A stretch of 36,470 bases of DNA from Flavobacterium sp. Its GTDB lineage: Bacteria > Bacteroidota > Bacteroidia > Flavobacteriales > Flavobacteriaceae. Below, in pieces: positions 8,615 to 17,558 of the stretch; the first letter of the stretch is position 1, and every line of letters begins with the position of its first letter. Under the pieces are notes generated by a model. It saw only the letters and a program-made list of their open reading frames with translations, searched no databases and had not been told where the DNA came from. A program made the translations under genes and the position numbers. Location: NCBI GenBank assembly GCA_014378065.1, contig JACMOK010000090.1, positions 1 through 36,470 of the forward strand, written 5' to 3'.

Positions 8615-9163
8615 CTATCGGATAAATGTTTGGTATATAATTTTCAAATCGTTCCAAAAACTCCGATGGTAATAATAGTCAAGGTTCATTTTTACCTTGT
8701 CAGGAAAAATTACAGAATCATTGTACTGTAAAGGATTTTCTTGTTTCGATAAAAGTGCTTCTTCATTAAAATACTTGAGCGAAGCCAAACAAGTGATCCC
8801 AGGTTTTAATGCCAATACCCGCCTGTCTTCGCCTTGCAACTGATCATAATATCCTGCGATGTCGGGTCGTGGCCCTACGATAGACATGTTTCCGATCAGC
8901 ACATTATACAATTGCGGTAGTTCATCAATTTTGTATTGCCGCAAAATAATGCCCAGCGCAGTTACTTTTTTAGAGGCCGGATGAACGGTCTTCAATTTAA
9001 AAATGGTAAACGGTTTCCCATATTGTCCGATGCGTTTTTGTTTAAATATTCCATTAGAATGGGTGTCAATTGAAGCCATTATAAAACTGATCAGCAACAT
9101 CCAACTCAACACGATCAGGCCAAGAATTGAAAAGAAAATATCAAAAAGCCGTTTTATGATCAC
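8615..9163 (-). CDS. PglC-like monotopic phosphoglycosyltransferase (first of two)
   Basis: 182 residues with one N-terminal hydrophobic hairpin (about 6-30) and the bacterial sugar-transferase core: FKQKRIG, FKLKT (56-60), the catalytic Asp-Glu dyad at IDELPQL (D80, E81) and SIVGPRP. These enzymes transfer a sugar-1-phosphate from a UDP-sugar to undecaprenyl phosphate, the committing step of repeat-unit assembly. It is shorter than the usual ~200 residues, with a compact linker between FKLKT and the dyad. The start appears to be GTG at 9163. Its place next to the PglE/PglF-like genes suggests a 4-amino-6-deoxy-HexNAc-type substrate. It lies 25 bp after an ATP-grasp gene. Confidence 0.9.
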   Translation of the reverse strand: MIIKRLFDIFFSILGLIVLSWMLLISFIMASIDTHSNGIFKQKRIGQYGKPFTIFKLKTVHPASKKVTALGIILRQYKIDELPQLYNVLIGNMSIVGPRPDIAGYYDQLQGEDRRVLALKPGITCLASLKYFNEEALLSKQENPLQYNDSVIFPDKVKMNLDYYYHRSFWNDLKIIYQTFIR

Positions 9164-9188
9164 CTTATGCTACTTTATAATACCTTGA

Positions 9189-10259
9189 TTAAGATCTTGA
9201 ATGCTTTAGCAACTCCGTTTCTTTCATCAAAATCGGAAGCGAATCGACATCTCTAAGAAAAATCAAATCTTTTTCAAATTCATACATTTTATATGCCAAG
9301 TCAAATTCGGGATCTTCGTTTAAAAGTCTGACAGTATCCGAGGCAAAGTTCGCACCGCCTGCGGCAAAACATTGCGTAAAAGCTACATGTCTTACATTAA
9401 TTTCAGTAATATACGGTTTCCCGTTTTCGTCCTCTTTGAAATCGACTGTAAAAAAGCCATGTTGCTCCGTTCCAGTATGTTTAAAAAGATGGTCCATCGC
9501 TCTTTTGGCTTCTTTGACCAAGTCGGGCTCATTCAGTAAGCGACCAAACGAAGTATTTCCTGTAATTCCCGAAGGCGCTACTTTGGCCATGATGTAGTTG
9601 ACCCTTTCCGCGCAAGCCGTTCGCAATAACTTTCCGTTGTAATACAGCATTTTACAAGCCAAATTTCTGCCGGATAAAAATTTACTGGCAATGAATTGTG
9701 ATACATTGGGATTGATTTGAATCCAGTTTGTCAAAGAAGCTTCGTCTTCGACTTTTAGCGAACCCAATCCACTGGTGCCAATAGTGCTTCTGACCCAAAA
9801 ATTTCCTTTAAGCACGTCAAAAACTTCATGTAATTTCAGCGTATCTCTTGAGAAAGTCACAGAAGGTGGAACGATATCCAAATCCTTAAGAATTTCCGTC
9901 ATTTTAGATTTATCGACCAACAATTCTGCCATCGAATAGTCCGGAATTAATGCTTTGCATGGTAAGGTTCCTGTTGCTTTCCTCCTGCTCCATTCCATAA
10001 CTTCAAGTTCGGGAAGAATGATGGCCATATCAATTTGATTTTCAGCAATCAGTGATTCTATCGCATTCCAATAATCCGGACTAGAAGCGGAAGGGACCAA
10101 ATAAGTTTTATGGAACAATTCGTTTTGGTACAAGCCCATGGCTAACGGATTGATGTCGGTTCCGATCAGTTCAAAACGTTTGTAAAACGAATATTTTTTT
10201 AATGCAATGGCAAAACTTCTCGGCGTGGGTCCACCAACACCAGTGATTAATATTTTCAT
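9189..10259 (-). CDS. ATP-grasp ligase, carbamoyl-phosphate-synthase-L/PylC-like
   Basis: 356 residues. An N-terminal Rossmann-like domain begins MKILITGVGGPTPRSFA, followed by the ATP-grasp region (VDKSKMTEILKDLDIVPP near 110-130, FWVRSTIGTSGLGS near 155-170) and a metal-binding strand YITEINVRH near 285. ATP-grasp enzymes join a carboxylate to an amine or thiol through an acyl-phosphate. The position between the first phosphoglycosyltransferase and an OafA-like acyltransferase suggests modification of a sugar in the repeat unit, for example acylation of a free 4-amino group with an amino acid. That role is inference; the substrate is unknown. ATG at 10259, 6 bp after the preceding stop. One of three ATP-grasp genes in the window, each from a different family. 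Confidence 0.8.
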   Translation of the reverse strand: MKILITGVGGPTPRSFAIALKKYSFYKRFELIGTDINPLAMGLYQNELFHKTYLVPSASSPDYWNAIESLIAENQIDMAIILPELEVMEWSRRKATGTLPCKALIPDYSMAELLVDKSKMTEILKDLDIVPPSVTFSRDTLKLHEVFDVLKGNFWVRSTIGTSGLGSLKVEDEASLTNWIQINPNVSQFIASKFLSGRNLACKMLYYNGKLLRTACAERVNYIMAKVAPSGITGNTSFGRLLNEPDLVKEAKRAMDHLFKHTGTEQHGFFTVDFKEDENGKPYITEINVRHVAFTQCFAAGGANFASDTVRLLNEDPEFDLAYKMYEFEKDLIFLRDVDSLPILMKETELLKHSRS

Positions 10260-10265
10260 TTTTCT

Positions 10266-11321
10266 TTATAGATTACTATTAAAATATTTTTTTAATTTTA
10301 AAAAAGGGGTTTCAAGAAAATAAAAGGACAGTGTTGACATTATTATTGTAATAAGCAACAACAAACTAAAGTCAGCCATCAAACCCAACGATCGGAAATA
10401 ATGTTCCATCAATAAGATGGCCAGAACATGCCAAATGTAGAGACCATAGCTTATCTTTCCTAGAAACTGCATGACGGCAGATGTCAAAAAACGATTGAGC
10501 CAACTCGTAGTTGCTGCTTTGATACAAAAAGCCAATACCGCGAAATACAATAACCCGAACGCATTGTGTTTAAAAAGATTGAGATAAAAATAGGAGAAGG
10601 TGCTTGAATAGGCCACTAAAATAAATCCTAGGATCATCAATCCCAAAAATATTCTGTTGCTTGTCTTTTCTAAAATACCTTTGTATTCAAGAATCGCTAA
10701 TATGCAACCCAACGCCAATTGATCGAGACGGGTAAAGGTGAATACATCAATTTCATAATGATGGTTGAGCATGATCCACCGCAGTGCAAAAGTAAAAACG
10801 ATAAGCAAAATCGAAATGAACAACAACCTATTTTTATTGGCAGAATACGCCAAAAAAACCAATGCCGGCCAAATTAAATAAAAATGTTCTTCGACTGCCA
10901 ATGACCAAAAATGCCCCGGACCCTGAAAATCCCAGCCAAAGGTTCTCGCAAAATTCTGCAAATAGAAATAATGATACCACTGCTTGTTAAAATCGCCCAG
11001 AGTGGGATTTATATTTAGCAAATAGGGCAGGTAATTGTAGCACAACAAGGAGAAATAGTACAATGGAAAAATACGCAAGGTGCGTCTGCCATAAAAACTC
11101 GAAAAGTAGTTTTTACTTTTTACCGTGTTGAACAAAATTCTAGTAATCACAAAGCCTGAGAGCACGAAAAATAGCGACACACCTGTATTTCCCATCTGTG
11201 CTATTTTAAACAATAATGGATGCGAAGCCAGTTTCTGCTCATCAAAAAAATGAGCAATTACTACACCAATGGCAGCAATCGCGCGCAGTCCGTCAAGGTT
11301 ATTAAAGTATTTAAGTTTCAT
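10266..11321 (-). CDS. OafA/AT3-family membrane acyltransferase
   Basis: 351 residues, about ten hydrophobic segments. N-terminal LDGLRAIAAIGVVIAHF carries the conserved Arg and the His of the acyltransferase-3 family, and the motif RRTLRIFPLYY near residue 75 is also typical. Family role: transfer of an acyl group (usually acetyl from acetyl-CoA) across or at the inner membrane onto a glycan hydroxyl. No C-terminal SGNH domain is present, so it is the short type. It follows the second PglC-like gene by 4 bp. It would add an O-acyl group independent of the MBOAT pair at 24204-26540. Confidence 0.9.
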   Translation of the reverse strand: MKLKYFNNLDGLRAIAAIGVVIAHFFDEQKLASHPLLFKIAQMGNTGVSLFFVLSGFVITRILFNTVKSKNYFSSFYGRRTLRIFPLYYFSLLCYNYLPYLLNINPTLGDFNKQWYHYFYLQNFARTFGWDFQGPGHFWSLAVEEHFYLIWPALVFLAYSANKNRLLFISILLIVFTFALRWIMLNHHYEIDVFTFTRLDQLALGCILAILEYKGILEKTSNRIFLGLMILGFILVAYSSTFSYFYLNLFKHNAFGLLYFAVLAFCIKAATTSWLNRFLTSAVMQFLGKISYGLYIWHVLAILLMEHYFRSLGLMADFSLLLLITIIMSTLSFYFLETPFLKLKKYFNSNL

Positions 11322-11325
11322 AAAG

Positions 11326-11931
11326 CTAGTTGCTGCCGGTAAACGGATTCATAGGTCGGTCCTCAGCTTGGTTCACACCATGCCGACTGATGACTTTAAT
11401 TAAGGTAATCCAAAGTATTTTAAGATCCAAAGCAAACGAAAGATGGGCAACATAATAAATATCGTGTTCAAGTTTTTTAGTCCAGGCAATTGCATTTCTT
11501 CCATTTACCTGAGCCCAGCCAGTAATCCCGGGACGCACTTCATGACGGCGCAATTGTTCAAGAGAATAAAGTGGAATATATTTAAACAATAACGGTCGGG
11601 GTCCTACCAAACTCATATCACCTTTGAGTACGTTAATTAATTGTGGCAATTCGTCCAAAGACAATTTTCGAATCAGACTCCCCGCATTTGTTATTCTTTG
11701 GTTGTCGGGCAATAAGTTTCCGCTGGCATCTTTTTCATCGGTCATCGTTTTGAACTTGATGATGTGAAAGGCTTTTTGATTTCTACCTGGGCGTTCCTGA
11801 AAGAAAAAAACATTTGATTTGTTTTGGTTGTACAAAATAACAAACAACACTACTAAAACTGGGAAAGCAAGAAGTAGCAATACAAAGGCTGCCAAAAAAT
11901 CGAAAATCCTTTTAAAAAAAAACCTATACAT
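11326..11931 (-). CDS. PglC/WcaJ-like monotopic phosphoglycosyltransferase (second)
   Basis: 201 residues, the standard length for PglC. It has an N-terminal reentrant hydrophobic stretch (8-34), FKTMTDEKD (60-68), the catalytic dyad in LDELPQL (D93, E94), SLVGPRPLL, and the C-terminal RPGITGWAQVNGRN signature. It should load a sugar phosphate onto undecaprenyl phosphate. Its first 8 bp overlap the end of the sugar-transfer-associated ATP-grasp gene. The RPGITGWAQ signature is complete here but reads KPGITCLASL in the other copy, so this is the more canonical initiator. Two initiators in one locus imply two substrates, two glycans, or one with a side role. Confidence 0.93.
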   Translation of the reverse strand: MYRFFFKRIFDFLAAFVLLLLAFPVLVVLFVILYNQNKSNVFFFQERPGRNQKAFHIIKFKTMTDEKDASGNLLPDNQRITNAGSLIRKLSLDELPQLINVLKGDMSLVGPRPLLFKYIPLYSLEQLRRHEVRPGITGWAQVNGRNAIAWTKKLEHDIYYVAHLSFALDLKILWITLIKVISRHGVNQAEDRPMNPFTGSN

Positions 11932-12940
11932 GAGTTAGATTATGAGGTTCCAAAATTGATTTTAATCCCTTTTTAGCTGGAAGTTGCCACAACAATTTAC
12001 ACCAGTCATGGTTTCCTTCTATAAATCCAGGGCCGTTTTCAGTGACCACGACGTCCCATCCTATCGATCGGTTTTGGGGATGGGCAATCGCCGCTTCTTT
12101 AACCATTTCTATAATTTCTTTCCAAAAGGGTACCTGAAAACCAACAATTGCTACGCCGGTAATTGGATGTTTGGTTTGATCGGCTTTTAAAATATCGCTG
12201 TATACTGCCGGCCCGGTAACTATTCCGGTGGCTTCGTCAATGGGCGCTGCCATGTTTCCGGCTGCCATATTATCAACTGGAGAGTTGACAGAAATTCGCT
12301 GTCTGCAGCCTAAAATTACCACCTGGTTGTTGACATCCAGTTGGGTAAAGATGCGAACGGTATTTACTGCTGAGGGAGAAAGTGCATTCAAATGGGGATG
12401 TTGCAGGATAAACTCTTCAACCAGATCGTACTTTTCTTTTTCCATAAAAAGCACCAAGGTATTTTGATTAAAATCAGCTGTTGGTAAGATGGCGACTTGA
12501 ACGCCACATTTCCCATCGGCGACTTTAAACACCAATTTTGCCGAAGGATTGTCCAATAGTTTTTTAACCAATTCGGGCTTTGATTTTAAATCGGCAATAT
12601 CGCCCACACTGTGCACAAAATATTTGCTGTACGATTTGTAGAATTTTGTCTTGTCATCTAAAATAGCCCGGGCGTGTTTTGGGTTCATTTTTAACTGAAA
12701 TTCAAACATATAACCGGTGCCAGCCCATTGCGCTCTTTCTTCGCTGTTTTTTTCAAAAAAATGGAAATGAAAATATTCCAAAATGGAAATGTTGTATTTA
12801 AAAACCGACATCAAGACATCCATCAAAAGCGCTGCTTTGCTTTTGTGAGTGATTTTAGAAGTATATGCTAAAAACAGTTGCAACTTCTTTTTATCTAAAG
12901 TTTTAAGGTAATATCCCAAGTAGACAATTCGCTTGATCAT
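11924..12940 (-). CDS. Sugar-transfer-associated ATP-grasp protein (ATPgrasp_ST family)
   Basis: 338 residues. Recognised by SAVNTVRIFT near 190, the Gly/Ala/Met-rich NMAAGNMAAPID near 225, and the C-terminal GWDVVVTENGPGFIEGNHD (about 293-311), which carries the acidic and Asn metal ligands of the ATP-grasp fold. The family is named for frequent linkage to sugar transferases; here its stop overlaps the start of the PglC-like gene by 8 bp. Biochemical function is not established to my knowledge; a carboxylate-amine ligation on a glycan or lipid-linked sugar is the natural inference. It lies 2 bp after the NodB-like gene, so the three genes at 11326-14076 look translationally linked. Confidence 0.85.
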   Translation of the reverse strand: MIKRIVYLGYYLKTLDKKKLQLFLAYTSKITHKSKAALLMDVLMSVFKYNISILEYFHFHFFEKNSEERAQWAGTGYMFEFQLKMNPKHARAILDDKTKFYKSYSKYFVHSVGDIADLKSKPELVKKLLDNPSAKLVFKVADGKCGVQVAILPTADFNQNTLVLFMEKEKYDLVEEFILQHPHLNALSPSAVNTVRIFTQLDVNNQVVILGCRQRISVNSPVDNMAAGNMAAPIDEATGIVTGPAVYSDILKADQTKHPITGVAIVGFQVPFWKEIIEMVKEAAIAHPQNRSIGWDVVVTENGPGFIEGNHDWCKLLWQLPAKKGLKSILEPHNLTHV

Positions 12941-12942
12941 TT

Positions 12943-14076
12943 TTATCTTTTAGAAATTAAATCTCCCAATTCATCGGCTGCCATAAACTCTACCTCGGGC
13001 CATCGCCTGACAATTGCATCCAACAATGCTTTTAAAGAAGTCAGTCCCTTTTCACGGTTGTTTGCATCCATGTGTCCACAAAAATTCACGCGATGAGAAC
13101 TGATAATTGCCGGACGGTTCCATCGAAAAGCCCTTTCAATTTGTTTTATCGTGTAGGCCACCCAATCGATGCCGCGATCTTCAGTAGGTTCAAAAACCAC
13201 ATTTCGCACCACAATTGTAAGTCCCTCTTTGGTTTTTTTACCAGTATAATTAAACTCCTTTTTGAAAACATTCAACCCTTGATGCTCATTGCGCACGAGT
13301 CCCAAATCTATGTATTGTATTCCGTTTTCTTTTAAAATTGGATACAACGAATGGTGAATATTAAATACCGGAGGCGTAAAATAATTGCTCCGATAGCCGT
13401 ATACTGCTGCAAATTTTTCTAAACCTTCTTCAATCACCGCAGCGTAAGCTTTGTTTTCATCAAAATTCCAAAAATCAAAAGCGGCCGTACTGAACATTGT
13501 TGGATAGGCTTCATCATCGATACTAGTAAAAGAACGGTTTTCCAAAGCAATGCGCAATGCTGCGTCTTTGTTTTTCAGTTTTTCGTTGAAAATGGTCAGA
13601 TTGATATGTTCCCTTCCGTGAAACTGTGGCCTTAAAAATCCTTTGGCAATGCCGTCTTTCCATAATTCCCAAGTGCCTTCATAAGCGTTAGGCTGGAGGT
13701 TGGCTAATTTTTTATACGTTTCCGGCAACAATTCATAGCGGTATTGCTGGTAATTTTCAGCAACCAGGCGTTCAAAATCAATATTGCATGGTAAGGCGAA
13801 AGGTGTAAAAACAGCAGGTTTTCCGTTTTTGTCTTTTACTGAATCCAGTACTTTGTATAGCGCAGCTAAATCAGCCTTAGTTTCTAAAGTATCGAGCAAA
13901 TCAAAACGAGAATAAATTTTCATTCCGGCAGCATCCATATTGGCGCGCGCGGCTTTGGAGTTGACCCGAACGTTGCCATAATCATCCACGGAAAACACCA
14001 CGATTTTGCGTCTGGTTTTCCAACCCCAACTATTTTTGAGGTTGCCGATGATACTATCTTTCAATTGCGAAAACAT
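12943..14076 (-). CDS. NodB-like polysaccharide deacetylase-family protein (copy A)
   Basis: 377 residues, no signal peptide, so probably cytoplasmic. Motifs in order: KIVVFSVDDYG (about 24-34; the DD resembles motif 1 of NodB-type carbohydrate esterases), QFHGREH near 170 (an H-x3-H like motif 2), NYFTPP near 238, and SSHRVNFCG near 335. Family enzymes remove N- or O-acyl groups with a metal ion. The substrate is unknown; deacylating a nucleotide- or lipid-linked sugar to free an amine would suit the ATP-grasp ligase encoded 2 bp downstream (inference). A paralogue with the same motifs lies at 22349-23479. The start aligns with the paralogue's internal Met and supports that re-start. Confidence 0.72.
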   Translation of the reverse strand: MFSQLKDSIIGNLKNSWGWKTRRKIVVFSVDDYGNVRVNSKAARANMDAAGMKIYSRFDLLDTLETKADLAALYKVLDSVKDKNGKPAVFTPFALPCNIDFERLVAENYQQYRYELLPETYKKLANLQPNAYEGTWELWKDGIAKGFLRPQFHGREHINLTIFNEKLKNKDAALRIALENRSFTSIDDEAYPTMFSTAAFDFWNFDENKAYAAVIEEGLEKFAAVYGYRSNYFTPPVFNIHHSLYPILKENGIQYIDLGLVRNEHQGLNVFKKEFNYTGKKTKEGLTIVVRNVVFEPTEDRGIDWVAYTIKQIERAFRWNRPAIISSHRVNFCGHMDANNREKGLTSLKALLDAIVRRWPEVEFMAADELGDLISKR

Positions 14077-14079
14077 ATT

Positions 14080-15309
14080 TTAAATTGTTTTTTGTGCGAT
14101 GTGTTCCATATAATCTAATGCTTTGGCATAGACGACGGCTGAATCTCCTTCGCGTGAGGTGAGTGCCAGCGCATTTTGTTTCATTGTTTCCAAAAGGTTA
14201 CGATCATTAAAACAGCTCAAAATGTTGTTGGCAAGTTGGTTTGCATCTCCCGATTCATTGTGAAAACCCACCTGATTGTTTAAAATAATCGCCTTCATTT
14301 CGCTTTCGAGTGAATTCATGATCGGCAAACCGCAGGCCAGTAAATCAAACAGTTTATAGGTGACGGATTGCGTAGCGCCTCGGATATGCTGGGTCAGACC
14401 GACATCGGCCTTGTAGTATTCTTCCATTAATTGTTCTTTTGGAAGCCTGCCCAGATAATATAGATTGGAATGGTTCAATAAATATTCCTCAATGGCATGT
14501 CGTTGTGGCCCCTCTCCAGCAATTGTAAATTTAATTTTATTGCCATGGGTAACTTCTAAAAGCGCAGCCGCCGCCAAAATCGTTGGAATATCATAGGAAA
14601 ATCCCAAACTTCCGGCATAAATTACGTGCAACACTACCTTGTCTTTTTTAACTTTTAAGGCTGCTCGGTTTAGTTGGTTTTTCATTTCTTCAAACTGCAC
14701 CGCAGGATAAAAAAATTCCGCATTTTCAATGGTCGAGTTGTAGGTTTTTGCCCAATCAATATATTGTTTTGAAATGGCTGCAATGGCCTGTGCATGTTTG
14801 AAAATATAAGCTGTTTTCTTCTGAAGCGGATAAAGAACAATGCTACCCGCCATTTTTTTTATTCCTTTCAAATGAATTTTAAAAACTTCTGGCCAAGGAT
14901 CTATAATGTCAACAATGACTGGAATTTTTTTCTTTTCTGCCCAACGCATAATGTCGTAAGCCGTTGAAATGGGTGGGAAAGCGATCACAATGACTTCTGG
15001 CAAATCGGTTTGCTTTTCAAATTCCCTTACCATCGCCTTTCCCAAGGTATAATGAGAAACCATTCTACCAATTGAAATGTTTTTGGAATATGACTTTGCA
15101 GGAACAAAAGCGACTTTCAATTGATCACTCAGCTTTTCCTCGTGATAGGTTTCAAATCGTTGCTGCTTTACATTGTGTCGAAAGGTTGACGACCAAAAAA
15201 CGACCTTATGACCTCTCGCCACAGCCTCATTGACCAGACTATTGTAGCGTGTGTTTTTATTATCGTCTAGCGGCGTATTTTCAAAAATAGAAAGAAACCA
15301 GATTTTCAT
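14080..15309 (-). CDS. Glycosyltransferase family 4 (WbuB-like)
   Basis: 409 residues with a GT-B fold: N-terminal acceptor domain (KIWFLSIFENTPLDD, then NSLVNEAVARGHKVVFW) typical of WbuB-like enzymes, and a donor domain starting near 225 (LHVIYAGSLGFSYD). The usual GT4 EX7E region is replaced by SVTYKLFDLLACGLPI near 320-336, with Asp in place of the second Glu. Predicted role: cytoplasmic transfer of a sugar from a nucleotide donor to the growing lipid-linked unit. Donor cannot be told. A gene for it starts 18 bp after the epimerase stop. Confidence 0.88.
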   Translation of the reverse strand: MKIWFLSIFENTPLDDNKNTRYNSLVNEAVARGHKVVFWSSTFRHNVKQQRFETYHEEKLSDQLKVAFVPAKSYSKNISIGRMVSHYTLGKAMVREFEKQTDLPEVIVIAFPPISTAYDIMRWAEKKKIPVIVDIIDPWPEVFKIHLKGIKKMAGSIVLYPLQKKTAYIFKHAQAIAAISKQYIDWAKTYNSTIENAEFFYPAVQFEEMKNQLNRAALKVKKDKVVLHVIYAGSLGFSYDIPTILAAAALLEVTHGNKIKFTIAGEGPQRHAIEEYLLNHSNLYYLGRLPKEQLMEEYYKADVGLTQHIRGATQSVTYKLFDLLACGLPIMNSLESEMKAIILNNQVGFHNESGDANQLANNILSCFNDRNLLETMKQNALALTSREGDSAVVYAKALDYMEHIAQKTI

Positions 15310-15327
15310 AAACAGAAAATATTGTAT

Positions 15328-16386
15328 TTAGTTAGATGATTCTCTTTGAATCCAGGCCTGATAGATTTCTTCAAAAGTGGTTTGCAAGGATTTGGTAATG
15401 TCCCAGTTTGAAAAGTGTTCTTTCATTTTTCGCAAATCGCTGTAATAGCAGATGTGATCGCCAATTCTGTTGGTTTCATCGTATTTGTATTTCATTGGCT
15501 TGCCGCTGATTTTGGAAATAATGTCAAAGGCTTCCAAAACCGAACATGTATTGTCTTTACCTCCTCCTAAATTATAAACTTCAGCGATTCTTGGTGCGTT
15601 GATAAACTCTTCGATGAAGCGAGCCACATCATAAGAATGGATATTGTCTCTGACTTGTTTGCCTTTATAACCAAAAACAGTATATTCTTTTTCTTCGAGA
15701 TTGCACTTGACCAAATAGCTTAAAAAACCATGCAGTTCTACGCCGGTATGACTGGGACCCGTCAAACAACCCCCGCGTAAAACGCAGCTGGGCATGTTAA
15801 AATATCGACCATATTCTTGTACCGATATATCGGCAGAAACTTTGGAAGCGCCAAAAAGCGAATGTTTGCACTGATCAATTCTAAAGTGTTCGGGAATCCC
15901 ATGGGCATAAGCCGTATCAGCATAATCCCATCGGGTGGGTAGTTCCACCATTTCAATTTCATTGGGCGCATCGCCGTATACTTTGTTGGTAGACATGTGC
16001 ACGAACGGAATGTCGGTGCGGTAACGTCTGGTGGCTTCGAGCATGTTGAAAGTGCCAACAGCGTTGGTGTCAAAATCTTCAAAAGGTATAGCTGCCGCCT
16101 TGTCGTGACTTGGTTGCGCCGCGGTGTGCACGATCGCATCGGGTTTTACGTTTTGAATCAAATCCAAAACATCCTGACGGTTGCGAATGTCTATTTCGTG
16201 GTGTACAAAATTCTTTATTGTCGCGGCGAGTCGATTTTGGTTCCATCTGGTGTCGCCACTGGGTCCAAAAAAGACGGCCCGCTGGTTGTTGTCAACCCCA
16301 TGAATCTCCCAACCCAATTGCGCAAAGTGCATACAAACTTCGGAGCCAATTAATCCTGAAGAACCTGTAACGAGTAATTTTTTCAT
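15328..16386 (-). CDS. NAD-dependent sugar epimerase/dehydratase (CDP-tyvelose-epimerase-like SDR)
   Basis: 352 residues. The nucleotide-binding motif is [10 protein letters not shown] (8-16) and the adjoining [20 protein letters not shown] region is split by family as seen in RfbE/TyvE-like epimerases. STNKVYGD sits at 132-139. Where extended SDRs have YxxxK this protein has F178-G-A-S-K182, so the catalytic Tyr appears replaced by Phe. The C-terminal half ([19 protein letters not shown]) is intact, so this looks like a functional subfamily rather than a pseudogene. Substrate unknown; C-2 epimerisation of a nucleotide sugar is the closest family reaction. Neighbours are GT4 genes. Confidence 0.82.
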   Translation of the reverse strand: MKKLLVTGSSGLIGSEVCMHFAQLGWEIHGVDNNQRAVFFGPSGDTRWNQNRLAATIKNFVHHEIDIRNRQDVLDLIQNVKPDAIVHTAAQPSHDKAAAIPFEDFDTNAVGTFNMLEATRRYRTDIPFVHMSTNKVYGDAPNEIEMVELPTRWDYADTAYAHGIPEHFRIDQCKHSLFGASKVSADISVQEYGRYFNMPSCVLRGGCLTGPSHTGVELHGFLSYLVKCNLEEKEYTVFGYKGKQVRDNIHSYDVARFIEEFINAPRIAEVYNLGGGKDNTCSVLEAFDIISKISGKPMKYKYDETNRIGDHICYYSDLRKMKEHFSNWDITKSLQTTFEEIYQAWIQRESSN

Positions 16387-16419
16387 ATTATTTTGATTTG
16401 ATCAAATCAGTTAAATCCT

Positions 16420-17556
16420 TTATGCTGTTAATATTTTATGTAGTGTTTTGGCTGCTCTTTTGACTCTGCTTTCATAGCTTTCGTACATTGGTAGCGGAAT
16501 GTCATTAAAATTAGTATGGGTTAAAACCGATGCTAATTCTTCAAAATCTAATGGAGAAAAGTAATATCCTTTGTCATTAAGCTGTTCTACATTGACCGCC
16601 AGATTGGAACTTACCACTGGTTTTTGGAGTGCAATCGCATCCTCAATTACCGTGCTCCATCCTTCAAACAAACTTGGTTGGATAACTGCCGTGGCATGAT
16701 TCATAATCGAAAGTTGCGCGTCACGAGGCAAAATTCCTAAGAAGACAATTTGGTCTTCGAGTTTATTTTCGGAGATTATTTTTCTCAATTCCTCAAGGTA
16801 GGCTGATTTGTCGTCTTCTGGAAGTTTACCGGTTAAAACCAAATGAATCCGAATGCCTTTCTTCTTCAAGTGCGCCATAGCATCCAAAGCCACTTTGTGA
16901 TTTTTGTGTTTGTGGAATTGGTTGCAGATGATAAAATAATTCTCGGGCAAATTGTACTTTAAGGTCATTTCTGCTTTTGAATGCTGTGGGAAATGATCAA
17001 TGATAGAAACAAAATGATAAATTTCAATGTGCATGCCTTTCGGAATTTCAAAAAACCGCTGAAAATCTGCTTTCACGGCATTGCTTGAAACGACCAAATG
17101 ATCGCTGTTTTTTAAAATGAACTGCACCCGTAAATACCGCTCGAACCTTTTAGCCGCAGAAAAAAAGTGCGGATAATGCAAATGTTGCAAATCGGCATAC
17201 CACGAAATTAATTTGCAATCCAAAGCGCTTCTCACCGGAAAATCGTGTAATGGAAATACCGTATCGAGCTTGTATTGCGTGATGATATCATGCACGAAAG
17301 TATTTTTTCGGGTCAGTAAAGATTTGAGGAATTGCTTGTAAACCGATGGATAAGGCCAGCTTATCTTTTGCAGATAGGGATAGTCGATTTCATCTACAAA
17401 TCGCTGTAGATTGGGATTGTAAAACACAAATACTACAGGTTTATCTCCGTCCTCAAGAAAATTAAGCACCTTGATTGCGTTTAGCACATAAACCACACCG
17501 CCCATCCATTTTGGACTGAAATTAAAAAGAATACCGATTCGTTTTCTGTTGGCCAT
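16420..17556 (-). CDS. Glycosyltransferase family 4
   Basis: 378 residues, GT-B. N-terminal GGVVYVLNAIKVL (19-31) is the acceptor-domain glycine motif. The donor domain begins near 205 (YFIICNQFHKHKNH) and the nucleotide-sugar site is IQPSLFEGWSTVIEDA (about 292-307), the EX7E pattern of retaining GT4 enzymes. Cytoplasmic repeat-unit assembly is expected. Spaced 2 bp after the preceding GT4 stop; 33 bp separate it from the epimerase downstream. Sugar specificity cannot be inferred. Confidence 0.9.
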   Translation of the reverse strand: MANRKRIGILFNFSPKWMGGVVYVLNAIKVLNFLEDGDKPVVFVFYNPNLQRFVDEIDYPYLQKISWPYPSVYKQFLKSLLTRKNTFVHDIITQYKLDTVFPLHDFPVRSALDCKLISWYADLQHLHYPHFFSAAKRFERYLRVQFILKNSDHLVVSSNAVKADFQRFFEIPKGMHIEIYHFVSIIDHFPQHSKAEMTLKYNLPENYFIICNQFHKHKNHKVALDAMAHLKKKGIRIHLVLTGKLPEDDKSAYLEELRKIISENKLEDQIVFLGILPRDAQLSIMNHATAVIQPSLFEGWSTVIEDAIALQKPVVSSNLAVNVEQLNDKGYYFSPLDFEELASVLTHTNFNDIPLPMYESYESRVKRAAKTLHKILTA

Positions 17557-17558
17557 GG

